Source: Apostichopus japonicus
Lineage: Eukaryota; Echinodermata; Holothuroidea; Aspidochirotida; Stichopodidae
Length of the DNA: 64,000 nt
Assembly: GCF_037975245.1 (NCBI RefSeq)
Contig: NC_092565.1
Coordinates: forward strand, 10,718,499 to 10,782,498
Reading direction: 5' to 3'
A program made the translations under genes and the position numbers. Positions 1-27,090 of the stretch are shown here, piece after piece. Each line of letters opens with the position of its first letter. The stretch's first letter is position 1. A model generated the notes under the pieces. It was given only the letters and a program-made list of their open reading frames with translations, had not been told where the DNA came from and searched no databases.

Positions 1-273
1 ACACGTTAAAGTGCGATATAGACGTTTGCTCTTGGCCCAGTTCGAGTGTCCACTAAAGAGAGCTGCCACAATGTTATATTTGGCTTCGTTGGAGCTTTCA
101 AAAACGTGGGTTTTGACATTGGACGTGAGTTTATACCGGTCGTTTGGAAAGTACGGTTTCCCCTCCAGCATTAACCAGCAAGAGATAAACGTTAACATTG
201 ATCCGGCCAATACTCCCAAAACGAAAAACAAAACTAGCTTTCTGCCGCTAACAATTATCTTCATTCTCATCAT
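1..273 (-). CDS. Possible first exon of a type II membrane protein, partial at the window edge
   Basis: On the minus strand a frame opens with ATG at 273 and stays open for 91 codons to the window edge. The product has a short basic N-terminus (MMRMKIIVSGRK), then one hydrophobic stretch (about residues 13-35, LVLFFVLGVLAGSML and onward), then a hydrophilic stem. This is the layout of a type II signal-anchor protein such as a Golgi glycosyltransferase. The stretch NIVAALFSGHSNWAKSKRLYRTL (split here as NIVAALFSG then HSNWAKSKRLYRTL) loosely resembles the start of a glycosyltransferase lumenal domain, but I do not recognise the family. No stop or clear donor is seen before the edge. It could also be a chance open frame; the topology is the only support. 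Confidence 0.35.
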   Translation of the reverse strand, partial: MMRMKIIVSGRKLVLFFVLGVLAGSMLTFISCWLMLEGKPYFPNDRYKLTSNVKTHVFESSNEAKYNIVAALFSGHSNWAKSKRLYRTLTC

Positions 274-3030
274 ATAATTTGGAGACTTTATCTGTCAACT
301 CGAAAGTTATGTAGCGATAGTTTTAGATCGCTAATGTATATCCTGTTTTGCACTCGTGAAATTCAAGACAAGACAGAATTCAGACAAGACCTGAAGCTTC
401 TATAAATATAACTGTTCGTTTCAAATAGACGAGATGATCTGCAATGGTTGCTTGCTGTACATGACTGCCCAAACTGAATAAACGTACTTCACGCTCATGC
501 GCTTTGCTACGGATGGCAGTGGAATATTTCTAAGGCTCGCGTATGGCATGCCAGTAGTGAAAATATTGAAGTAATTCATATGGGTTAATGTATTATTAGA
601 TGCACCTTTACACTACATGACGTAAGTTCTACAGGCAGTGGGATACAGTCCAAAACTGTTGCATTTCGTTGCAACATCAAGGGGAGTCAAAGCTACTATG
701 TTGAAAACATCTAAACAAAAACGATTAACGAACGTTCCCATTTGTCCTAGTTACATCTATTGGCGTTAAAGAATGATAAAGGAATTTATTTGGAAGGCTC
801 ATCATTCAATCTGCATACAGTCTATGAAGTCAACTGTGGCCAATCACAATCGAATATTCACGTCCCTCCCCAATATTTCTATCGTCTGGCAATATCAAAT
901 CATGGCGCCAACTAGTGGTTGGAAAGTCTCCCGAAAACTTAGGTATTTGATACGTATTATGTATACATCTGGGATATATCGTCTGGGTAATGACATAATT
1001 CAACCACACATTCAATGCATGCCACCGATCGTATCTGCGTCGAGGACTATAGGCAAACTATATACGTTAGACGTGGTTGAGTAGCAATGACAATTTTAAC
1101 TGCGCATGCAGAAAGTGTGCCTCATCTTAACTTCACTATACGTATAGCCGCCTGGCCTAGCCTATGGCTTTCGTCGACATATAACAACATGAATAACGTA
1201 TTTAAAATCTCAAATATCTGGTGAGTTCAAATTCCGTGCAGGCATGTACCATTGGTTCTAGTACTTTGCATGGGTTGGTTGGTATGTGTGCGTATATACT
1301 TTGGTATAGCCCTATATCTTATTTATTATATATTATATATAGCTGCAGCTATACCACGTTTTCTCTTTGCAGTGTCAATTGTTATTGTGTGTGCATGTCT
1401 GCTGCCATTGTTATTAAACAAACAAGAAAGTGATACGGCAAAAGAATGCAACTTGATTGGGAAACCCCCAAAAAAGAACGGGAATCCACAAACTGACTTA
1501 CTGTACTAGCTATGAGTATCGGGTGAACTGTCATGTTAACCACATCCTGTTGTGTTAAACCAAATAAACTCAGTTATTTATCACTGCTGAATTTAAACAT
1601 AAAATTAGGTTAGTGAAGCAAAGTACATAAGGGGGAATAATTGATCCCGTATTGCATCGCAAAATGTAATGCCAAAAGGTCAAAAGGCTACACAAGTCCA
1701 AGGATGCATCACAATTTTTTGTTTGCGCAGGAACCATTGTATTTTAAAAGAGACGAAAACCAGAAACTTGATAACTATACTTCACAAAATTTGAACACCA
1801 ACATATTTCCTGACATAAATGGTGGAAAGTATTCGGATTATTGTTAACTTGTGTTTGTATTTGCCACTTAAAGTTTCACAAATTTTCAATACTCTTTAGC
1901 ATCTTGTGACATAATGTTGAACGTGAATTGAAGAGTGCAAGGGATTGGGGGTGGGGGACCGCGTCTGTGACATATACTTGTCCCCGGGGCCAACCCGTTC
2001 GGTTAATTCACCCGTTGATTAATATGAGTAAACGTATACATTTCAGAGATGTTACTCGGGGTATTCGAAATAGTTTTATTTTAATTTCCGACGTTGACAC
2101 ATTTTTAAAGAGAAAACGTCTCCCAAAATTAACACACAATGATACTAAATGGCAGTAAAATCAGTGACCTCCAGCCCCCCCCCCCCCCCTAAGACAAAAA
2201 AAGTAGATTACTCATATCAACAACTAACGTACATTTCAAACTTCCATTGTATAGTCCTGTTGCGTTCACTAGTTTTGGTCCATCGGCATCGCAACTACAA
2301 GTTATGAAGTGCGATCACTGATAACCTGTAAAGGTTCATCGCACTGTAGCCCTGGAGACTGTATAGTTGCACGCAGACATTGTGTGTGCAGTACGGAGAT
2401 TACGTATGACTCCATTCCGTACACATATAGGTTTGTGTTGTTACACTAAGGTGTACCTTTTTTTTTCAAACTCTCTGCAAAACATTCGCTTACTTTTTTT
2501 TTACCGAAATCTGCGTATTTACATATTAATTTAAAATAAATATTTCAAAACAAGCAAGTTGAACGTACCGTGTTTGACCCCTATCTTAGGAAAGAACGAA
2601 AACCGTCAATTTTGAGCATTTCGTCAATCTTTGAAAAAAAAACTTGACTGGTTTGCTAATTAACAGCATTTCATGAGATTTGAGTATCTAAGAATAACAT
2701 AGCCTATAAGTTTTACAAAGTTAATTACTGCAACATGCTGCTTTAATTTAAATGTATATTGAAGGGAAACACAAAGGACACAAGGATAAAGTTTGTGAAA
2801 TGTTACTTAATCAACATTCTTACGCAAAAATTCACAAAAACATCAATAAATATACAGCGCAAATGAGAACTCTCTATAGGCTGTAATATAGTATGGGCGG
2901 AAAGTTTGACTTAGGCTCCCCATACTATATAGAAATTCATTCCAATTGCACGGTAACGGTTGCCAGCGATAATATATAATCCTAGTTTCATCTTACAAAT
3001 GCATCGAACCAAAGTATCTGCCCAGATGGA
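274..3030. other. Gene-free stretch, nothing recognised
   Basis: No convincing exon, RNA gene or complete repeat is seen here. Open frames of 60-100 codons occur but lack motifs, splice context or a repeated protein pattern. There is a poly-C run near 2174-2190. On the minus strand an ATTAAA at about 2746-2741 could serve as a poly(A) signal for gene A, about 285 nt after its stop, but this is weak. Confidence 0.4.
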
Positions 3031-17607
<14,577 letters not shown>

Positions 17608-17663
17608 GTTTAACCGCAGTATTGATGATCCTGACATCGGTGTAGATACTAACAAACTCAAAA

Positions 17664-17690
17664 TGATCTCGCTTCTATTTAAACTATATA
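17664..17690 (-). promoter_or_regulatory. Possible core promoter of gene A
   Basis: On the minus strand TATATAG (17690-17684) lies 26 nt upstream of an Inr-like TCATTTT whose A is at 17664. This gives a 5' UTR of about 57 nt before the ATG at 17607. In such AT-rich DNA the match is weak. Confidence 0.3.
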
Positions 17691-18485
17691 CCATATCTGC
17701 CACTTAGCAAACCTACTAAGCAAATATTTAGATGGTAAAGTCCACAGATATGACACTTAACAAGGTTTACTTTCTCGAATATGCTCTCAACAATTAACTT
17801 GCATCGCGAATGAGTTTGTATTATTAATATTATTATTATTACGGTTATGATTTGTCCTTATATCTTTATTATGCAAAGCCAACATATATATAATAACCCT
17901 TATAAACTTTATGACATAGCACCTAGAAAGAACTGTGACGTCGTAACAGTGTTTTGTATGTATTGAATTCCTTGTATACAGGATCATAAATACTTGTAGC
18001 TAACAGGATTCAGTGACGTCAAAGAGGTTGCCAAAGGTAACACTCTCATGTGCAATTCATCACAAAAACTTGTACAATATATCGGGGTTCTAGTTCCATC
18101 CCTCAACGATCTCACATCAGGACATTCGGGGGGGGGGGGGAGGGGGGTTAGTAGAGGCGAAGTTAACAACTCTTGTCTCCCTAAAGTACAATCCGGTGAG
18201 AATCGTTATATTATCCTGCTCTCGTTGCTTCCTGAAGCTAAAATCACAAGTCATTGCTCTTCAGGTTGCAAGCTCATACCATAACACAACTTTGATATAT
18301 TGAAACTGACACACTCATGGATTCGTGAATTCATGGAAATTGTGTATGCCGCCCTCTATTTTGTTACTACTGGTCCAGTGCCGTAAATATTGCAGTCAAG
18401 CCGTCGCTCCATCTCGAATTATGGAGTCACATGATTTTTTTCATCTTTGACCCAGTATATCACGTGACATAGATTATATTAGCTC
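17691..18485. other. Intergenic, nothing recognised
   Basis: The upstream flank of gene A. It contains a poly-G run at about 18129-18145 and no recognisable gene. Confidence 0.4.
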
Positions 18486-18800
18486 ATGATATGAATATTC
18501 TTTTTTTATTTTTATTATTATCATTCCAACAAGAGTCCAAACAATGTACAATTCATAATAACATATACTTTATGACCAATAGTCAATATTATCGACAACA
18601 ACAAATAAATCATTAAACTTCAAATAAAGATTTCCACTTATGCCATCTGATATCAAAAGCATTTTGCTTACAATTAGTTTGATACATAAACTTTTCTTTT
18701 AAATAAAAATTCTTTAAATCAATTTTACCATAATTAAAGGAAGGTTTCTCATTTTTAACCTTACTTTTGTTTGTGAACACAAAATGATATGAATATTCTT
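18486..18800 (-). mobile_element. 5'-truncated LINE insertion with 17-bp target duplication
   Basis: An exact 17-bp repeat, ATGATATGAATATTCTT, flanks the insert at 18486-18502 and 18784-18800. The insert (18503-18783) is in minus orientation: an open C-terminal frame (stop at 18613) that ends WHKWKSLFEV, a 3' UTR, then an A-rich tail (AATAAAAATAAAAAAAG on the minus strand) at its left end. Target duplication, A-tail and 5' truncation are the marks of target-primed reverse transcription. The peptide (lysine/asparagine-rich, closing on a tryptophan motif) resembles the end of an L1/Tx1-like ORF2, which is inferred. Confidence 0.8.
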
Positions 18801-19685
18801 GTTCCACACTCTCAGTCCGTTTATGTGATTTACATGATCGGGGTTTTCAATACTGGTTTGGGGCGACAGTGAGGTTGTCAGCATGTCATGAAGATAAGTA
18901 TCATATTGTTTATATGTAGACTGGTAGGCTAAACGAATTGGGACACCGGTATAACTTTCAATAAATAAGCCAAATTAAATCTCCTTAAATCGATCCCAGG
19001 CTGTAACCGTATAATCAAGACGGTTCAGTTCGCTAAGTGATGTATCACGAGTCCCATCGAAAGGGAATACCTTGGTACTACACAAACCATTTCGTTGTCA
19101 GTTTGTAACTATGTATGACATGACATTTGTTTTGCTACAAATTTTCCCTTTTGTACAAAAACAGCACAAGAGCGGAAAGGAGCAGTACGGGAGGGGCGAT
19201 ACTGCCCCTTCCATGGAGGAAAATGTGATAACAAGTATGTTTCTGCCCCTCACCTTTTCCACAAGGAAGTTACTCCTCGGCCGTGCTATGTTAGCTAGTT
19301 GGATCCTTGCCAATTGGTCATGGATGGGGTAAGCAGGCAATCACAAATAAACGATAAATTTGTTTCAAATACACAAGCGCTCTTTTCTTTCAGTTTAGTA
19401 AAGAAGTTGAAATGTGGTGACATGAAAAGGTCGACATTTTCCATGCCCTATCTGGGGCTATCGTAGCAACTACAACAGTTAAATTCATTTTGTGAAGACC
19501 TCAGACCATACTGGTTTTCTACCAGTCACATTTTGATGGCGTCCTACCCCATCACTGTCTTAGCAGGTCTAGTCACATTAAAAATAATAATTTATAACAA
19601 ATAAATAAAAAAAACACACGTACATACACGCAACTAACAAAGGCAGTTGTGGACCTAATTCATAAAAGGAAACAGAATAATTATA
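18801..19685. other. Intergenic, nothing recognised
   Basis: Open frames of 80-86 codons exist on both strands at 19072-19340, but they overlap one another and carry no motif. I see no supported feature. Confidence 0.4.
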
Positions 19686-19687
19686 AT

Positions 19688-20262
<575 letters not shown>

Positions 20263-21150
20263 TGAGATGGAGATGCTTTGACTATTTCATCACAGCATAT
20301 TCTTCTATATTTATAGTGTGGAAACACATTTTTAAATGTGCTGGGAGATCGTCTATAGTAGGTCTTGTAGCGGATGTATGCTCTGTATTATTTTCTCTTT
20401 GTGAAAACGCAGAACACTACAAATATAATACTTAAATTAATCATTGAATTTTATAACTTTGGCATACATGGAAATCAATTATGAAACTTTGTTCGAGATA
20501 TTAAACATTATGTTATTAAACTTTAAAGTTTGATTGAGAGACTTAGATATGAATATAGGTACGGGGTTGGTGGGAAGGGGGATCCTTTCTTATCCCATAG
20601 TAAACATAATTATGAAATTAAATTTATGAAAGTTACCGCTGCGTAGTTTGTAACAATGGATCTTACCAATAATGAAGAAAAACTGTTATTCAAAATAGGG
20701 GATTATGAACTTGCTTTATGTTTGGACTAGAAACTATTGCTGAAATTTGACCACTGAACCTTTTCTTTGTATTGTTAACCGGGTTTTACCAGTTTAATCC
20801 AGCTGAAAAGCATCGTAGAAAGAAAATAAACATAACAAAAGGAACAAATAGACATTAATTCAAACAGCTTCTTCAAAGAACTTTATCTAGTCTGTCCTCC
20901 GACTATTGATGAGTAACAGATTAAACTAACGGTTTACGTGCAATGTGTTTAAAACGTCGACTGTTCGAGCTGTTTCTATGGTAACGTTTCCTGCCAAACA
21001 AACACAATTTTATGGACACAATAAATTGCTATGTCATTGTATTACTGTCAAGATAACTTCTATATGAGCCCAAAAAATGTGTTGCTATTCATAGCCACTA
21101 AACAAGCTTGTATAGTGAGGACGTATACTTGCATTCTTACCTCTTACTCG
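20263..21150. other. Intergenic, nothing recognised
   Basis: AT-rich sequence between two low-complexity tracts, with no supported gene or repeat. Confidence 0.4.
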
Positions 21151-21152
21151 TA

Positions 21153-21437
21153 CCCCCCTCCCTTCCTCCCCTTCCTCCCCTTCCTCCCCTTCCTCCCCTT
21201 CCTCCTCTTCCTCCCCTTCCCCTTCCTCCCCTTCCCCCTTCCTCCTCTTCCTCCCCTTCCTCCCCTTCATCCCCTTCCTCCCCTTCCTCCCCTTCCCCCC
21301 TTCCTCCCCTTCCTCCCCCTTCCTCCCCTTCCTCCCCTTCCCCCTTTCCTCCCCTTCCTCCCCTTCCTCCCCCTTCCTCCCCTTCCTCCCCTTCCTCCCC
21401 CTTCCTCCCCTCCCACTTCCTCCCCTCCCTTCCCTTG
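21153..21437. repeat. Polypyrimidine tract (CCCCTTCCT)n, about 285 bp
   Basis: The plus strand is almost entirely C and T, with 9-bp units CTTCCTCCC and variants. A continuous homopurine/homopyrimidine tract of this length with mirror symmetry can adopt triplex (H-DNA) structure. Proline/serine-rich and glycine/glutamate-rich frames across it are by-products of the repeat. Confidence 0.95.
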
Positions 21438-22205
21438 TGGAATTGTAGTTGTACTCGTGGAATTATCAATGGTAGTATAGGAAGTTGGAAGCAAATTCAC
21501 AATTGTGTTCTCACAGTGGTACTCATACCAAGAGAGATTCTACTTGTTTACGCATATATTCATGCTAATGTACTCGCAAATAGCCTATGAGGCTGTCACA
21601 CGTATAGTTTAGGACTATTCATATTATAACAACAGCTTCATAGCCTACGATACGATATAACGGGGTGACACTGCTCTATCTCGAACATAGGAGGGATTCC
21701 TTCATGGAGAAGTCAGCTGTATTGAGATGTTTTTCAACATTTAAAAAGAGGCAGAGTAGAACTGTTGTTGTAACAGTTGCCCGGGGGACTTCTGCTGGGC
21801 GGACTGATATTTACTGAGATATGTCATACTAACTATAGGATGGAGAGACAACAAAGAGAGAGGGGGTGGGGGTGGAGTGGCGTTTGAAGAAAAGGAGAAC
21901 TAGAAGGCGTTTTGTTCGGGTGGGGTAGTGTAACGGCAATAGTCCATAGAACCCTATACCTTTATAAGGAATCAGAGCATACGTTCTTTCTGCCAGTAAT
22001 TTATAAGGCCAATGGTCATGCGTTTATGTAAAATCTACTTTTCTGATTGAGTTGAAATATGTCATCATGTTGGACTCCAACCACTTCCATCGGTAATTGA
22101 ATTTAGGCTATTGTATTTAGGCAGGCAAGATTAGGTACAATGGAAAGACTATACCCACACGATTTAAAGCTTTCTCGCAGTACGCATCACATAATGTCGA
22201 CTGAC
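21438..22205. other. Intergenic, nothing recognised
   Basis: No supported gene or element. It ends at the minisatellite. Confidence 0.4.
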
Positions 22206-22210
22206 GATCA

Positions 22211-23036
22211 ATGTGTGACAGATTCGATCACCATTGCCGGATGAATCTATAGGTAGGCAGCAGTTACCTGGATGTGACAGATTTGATCACCATTGCTGGA
22301 TGAATCTATAGGTAGGCAGCAGTTACCTGGATGTGACAGATTTGATCACCATTGCCGGATGAATCTATAGGTAGGCAGCAGTTACCTGGATGTGACAGAT
22401 TTGATCACCATTGCCGGATGAATCTATAGGTAGGCAGCAGTTACCTGGATGTGACAGATTTGATCACCATTGCCGGATGAATCTATAGGTAGGCAGCAGT
22501 TACCTGGATGTGACAGATTTGATCACCATTGCCGGATGAATCTATAGGTAGGCAGCAGTTACCTGGATGTGACAGATTTGATCACCATTGCTGGATGAAT
22601 CTATCGGTAGGCAGCAGTTACCTGGATGTGACAGATTCGATCACCATTGCCGGATGAATCTATAGGTAGGCATCAGTTACCTGGATGTGACCGATTCGAT
22701 CACCATTGCCGGATGAATCTATAGGTAGGCAGCAGTTACCTGGATGTGACAGATTTGATCACCATTGCCGGATGAATCTATAGGTAGGCAGCAGTTACCT
22801 GGATGTGACAGATTTGATCACCATTGCCGGATGAATCTATAGGTAGGCAGCAGTTACCTGGATGTGACAGATTTGATCACCATTGCCGGATGAATCTATA
22901 GGTAGGCAGCAGTTACCTGGATGTGACAGATTTGATCACCATTGCCGGATGAATCTATAGGTAGGCAGCAGTTACCTGGATGTGACAGATTTGATCACCA
23001 TTGCTGGATGAATCTATAGGTAGGCAGCAGTTTCCT
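22211..23036. repeat. 59-bp minisatellite, about 14 copies
   Basis: The unit can be written from GTGACAGATTTGATCACCAT through GGCAGCAGTTACCTGGAT. The phase of each copy shifts by one base per 60-base line, which gives a 59-bp period. Copies differ at only a few sites (TTTGATCA or TTCGATCA, TGCCGG or TGCTGG), so homogenisation is recent. 59 is not a multiple of 3 and stops occur in each frame, so it is not coding. Each unit contains a palindromic TGATCA or CGATCA core. Confidence 0.95.
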
Positions 23037-26000
23037 GTCAAGAAAGAAAAGAAGAAGACAAAAAAAAAACTTTCGAACATTTAGATCATCCATGTTTTAC
23101 TATTTAGGGAATATTCAGTTGGCAAACGATGTAACACATATATTTCGGAGACAATATTCCTCACTGTTAATTGAAAGAACCATCTCAATATCTTGTCTCT
23201 AACATGAGATAACTGTCACTGAAGCAATGTCACCTATTTAACTGACAGGGTAAACCTTCGCTTTGGTCTTGTATGGCCTGCGATATCTCTTGTCCTAGTA
23301 TAATTATCGATCTTTCCACCATGTTTATTATAATGAGCGACTGCAATTTTTATAACCATTCTCAGATGATTAAGATCCTTTACATGTAACCTGTATTAGC
23401 CTAAGCACCGGTTAAAAGGTTAAGAGGGGGAGGTGAGGAGGGGGGGGGGGGATATTCCGGAACATAGCATATCCCCAAACCCGGTGAACTCTGTCTCACT
23501 GCCCAGTCTTGAGGTTTAACAAATTCCTGATTTGGTTTAAGGTCCTTGGACATGCACATCAAAGATACAACAGTCACGTAGATAGGAAAAGAGCATATTT
23601 GAGGTCTCAAATAACTCTTTATGCCTTTACAATGCATAGTCAAACTTTCACAGAATAATGATGACGTTGTTATTTATGATGTGGGTGCAATGAGGCCATT
23701 TTCTTAGAGTCAACATAATAACTGACTTGATTTCAACAGGGTTCATTGCCTTAGCTAACAGGTTCATGTGTATTTTAAATTTAGAAGGAAAACTTTGTGT
23801 ACAAAAAACACTGATTTTCTTCACGGGTTTATTACTGATGGGGAAAAGTGTCTGGGCAACAAGTTGCTTCAACTCGAATGGGTGGTGATTATTACGAGTA
23901 ATGTATAGATAAATGATAGATATATATATATATATATATATATGGAACCTTATTTGTGATTGATGGAAGATAGGACATATATACTCTACGCGACGTGCTG
24001 GTGAAATATCATACAATTCTGAGATGTCGTTTTCATGATAACAGCAGTTCTTTTTACCTATTCAGATAGTAATACATTTTCACACATTCATGGACTTATC
24101 CATTTTAAGTATATATTTGGAGCAAAACCAATGTTGCAACGTGTGGCTTAGATGTGATATCGTCCAGGAGGTGCGTCTAAGGGGAAGGGTGGACCCCCCC
24201 CCCCTTTTCGAGAACTTTAGAAGTTTAAACACTGTGTTAGAGAATTGCCGACTGCAAGTGTTTAAGTTTTACCATCCTTTACATTTCAGGACACTAGGAA
24301 TTTTTGTAATATTGTCTATCACATCATCGCAAAACATGTGTTTAAGGTTGATTTAAATTTATTTATTTATTACAAATCACACATTGACTAAATGAAAGGC
24401 CAATTCCCTAAACTATGTAGTATATTTGATTTTTGTTTTGTTTTTAACAAAGGGGCACTTTAAAAATGTCTCAACTATTTAACGACAGGGCACTTCTTAA
24501 TTACAAGTATTTTGTTGTCATAGAAACATAGAGGAAATTGAATATAGGGGACATTCGCAATTTATATGTAAAGGGGCGTTTTTGAATTGTTTTCATAATA
24601 TAGTGGGTCCGTGCCTAAGGATTCGCTGCCCCCTGAAATACCTTCGCGGTGAAAGTAGGAATCAGGATTTATGTCACTCTGGTGATGTCAGTTTTATACG
24701 CCACTCTCCCCCCCCCCCCAAAAAAAAACATACTCCATACTGATTGTAAAATTGTTGGGGTAGGGGGGAACTTCTAGGAGCGATGGGACGTGTGATATTG
24801 TTTTGATTTGAGGGGACAGACCACACGCTTAATTATAAATTTTCGGGGAAAAGAGAAAAACCCTTGTGCAATTCGCAACCTAACTTCCTTTTGTGATTAC
24901 TTAAATTGGGCACCTGTAAAGTTTACCCCCAAACGAGTCAAAATTGTCATCATCATTAATGTCTTCCTTCCTCTTATCATAAAAATGAAAAGAGGTCCCT
25001 TCAAGCTTCTTCTTTGTTCTCTCGAAAATGAGAGGGGCGCGCATACCCACAGTCACTGTAACCCCACCCCCTCCCCCCACCCACCCACGGCCTGTCAATT
25101 CTGTCGGAAATTGCAGGCCGGACGCTGCAGAAGGTGTTACTAAAACGTCACAGGCTTATTATATTTGACAAATACTGCCCTTCCCCCGCGTTTCCCAGAA
25201 ATGAAATGAAATGAAATAAATATCAAGAAAGCATAATTAAACAATTAAGAAGAGGTGATTGAAGGTATCTGTGTACTATTTGCTGTCAAGTTGTAAATTC
25301 CCTGAATTATATTCGTCACTTGACATTGTACTTTTTAAAAGACGGTTAACCGCTGACGGTATACACGTATTTTAAAGTCCTGATGGGGGTATTGTTATAG
25401 CGTTATTTGTATACGTGGGCGTATTAGTTGAGTGAGCCCTTATGTATAGAAACTTTATAGAGAATTTATGAAAATTTAAGGTTAACAAGAAAGGGCATCG
25501 GAAACATAACCAAACAAACTGTCGGTGCAATGAACCCATGGCATTTGTAACGATTGATTGACTATGCGAATTCACATTTACATCAGATTTATAATTAATT
25601 CATACTGTTATTTTTCGTAAATCAGTAATTAGTTCTTTACAATAGGCGATATATTACTGTTTGTTTTGGACTGTACAAACTCGTATATACGAAATCGCAA
25701 CACCGAGGGGAATCATTCATGATCATGAAATTTCAAGCTCAATTTTAGTCCAAAAAATCAAATTCAAAACGGTTTCAGAAATACTCTCCTGAATGTTCCC
25801 ATCGCCCAACACATTCATAGAGACGTTGAGATATACGAAATTATAGAGAAATGCAAAGAGCAGCAGTGAGTAAGAGAATACATACTATTAATGGTTTGCA
25901 ATAACATGTTTTTTGTAGTTTGAATGTGATGAATCAAGACAAGATATACTCGAAGGCAACTATTCTTACCTCTGACGTTTGGTTGAATGTCAAATGCCGC

Positions 26001-27090
26001 TTGCTCACGGTTTAGCTATACAGGCTTCATCAAGTTAATATTACATTGTAAATGGTGAAGCAGTCCGTTTGGTTTCGTATTAACATTAACGACTCCCTTA
26101 AACTCCCCAACAGTGGCGTAGACAACGGGGTTAGGAGGGAGAGGCTATGTCCCCAAATTTCTGTCTCCCCCACAAGACATTGTCAGAAATATGTTCTTGT
26201 TTTGTTAATAGGTTTTATACCTGCCCCTCTAGAAAAGGAGTGTGCCCCTAGTAAAAAGAAGAAGAAGAAGAAGTCTCGTTACGCCTCTTCTCCCTGCAAG
26301 CCCGATTGGCGCCAAAATATGAACGATTCATCTAGAGGCGGTAGATGAAATGCCGGTAGGGGGAAATGGAGGTTAAATGATGGTCAGTAAATGATTTGAC
26401 GTTTTCAAATCGTTAATGTACTGAGTTGAGCACATATATCGGGTTCGATCTGGAATCGTGAGGAGGTGGGGGTGGGATGGGGTCCAAAACTTCGAAGGGT
26501 AGTGGGAGATGTGACTTTGATTGCAGAGGGAAACCAAAAATCACATCAAAGTCTCGACAAGGTAAACCTGTGCATTCTGTGCCAAGAAATTCCGGTATTA
26601 ATTTTAATGTCACGTTCTACAAAACGCCATAACAACTTTTCCACTTTTTATTAACAAAAAGGGGCACTCATAACATTTGAAAATGGGCACTTTAGTGGTT
26701 TTCTACAAAGCTGGGAGGGGAGGGGTGGGATGAGTGACCATTGTGGCCATTCCTCTCGCTCCATCGTGACTGGTATGATCCATAAATGTACACCGTAAGT
26801 TGTTTTAAGTTCTATATCGGTACGCTGATTTAGGTAATGTCTCCTTGACGTATTTCACCTAATGTCATTCAACTCAAACAGGTTGGTCGTGTTTTACGAT
26901 TACAGTTATTTGGCCCTTAGTATCAAACTATTTAACCACGATATACGTGGTATAGACCACATCCTTGCAATGAATGCATTCCACATAACCATTCATCAAT
27001 TTCGGTATGTCTTGTAAATATTGCAATAATGTGTGATGTCTATACATACGCACCCTCACAAACACACACACGCACACATACCCTCAAAAT
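23037..27090. other. Intergenic, low-complexity runs only
   Basis: Contains a diverged third copy of the 5919/50588 dispersed repeat (about 23180-23260), a 22-bp TA run (23920-23942), several poly-C or poly-G runs (23440, 24195, 24705) and a short AAG run (26254-26272). No gene is recognised. Confidence 0.4.

Noticed and set aside
17608-17703. Longer N-terminus of gene A from the in-frame ATG at 17703
   Set aside because: It would bury the signal peptide behind 32 residues and would lie upstream of the possible TATA box; 17607 gives a standard secreted zymogen.
21031-21590. Proline-rich and glycine/glutamate-rich proteins
   Set aside because: Direct consequence of the (CCCCTTCCT)n tract; both strands are open, with no splice or motif support.
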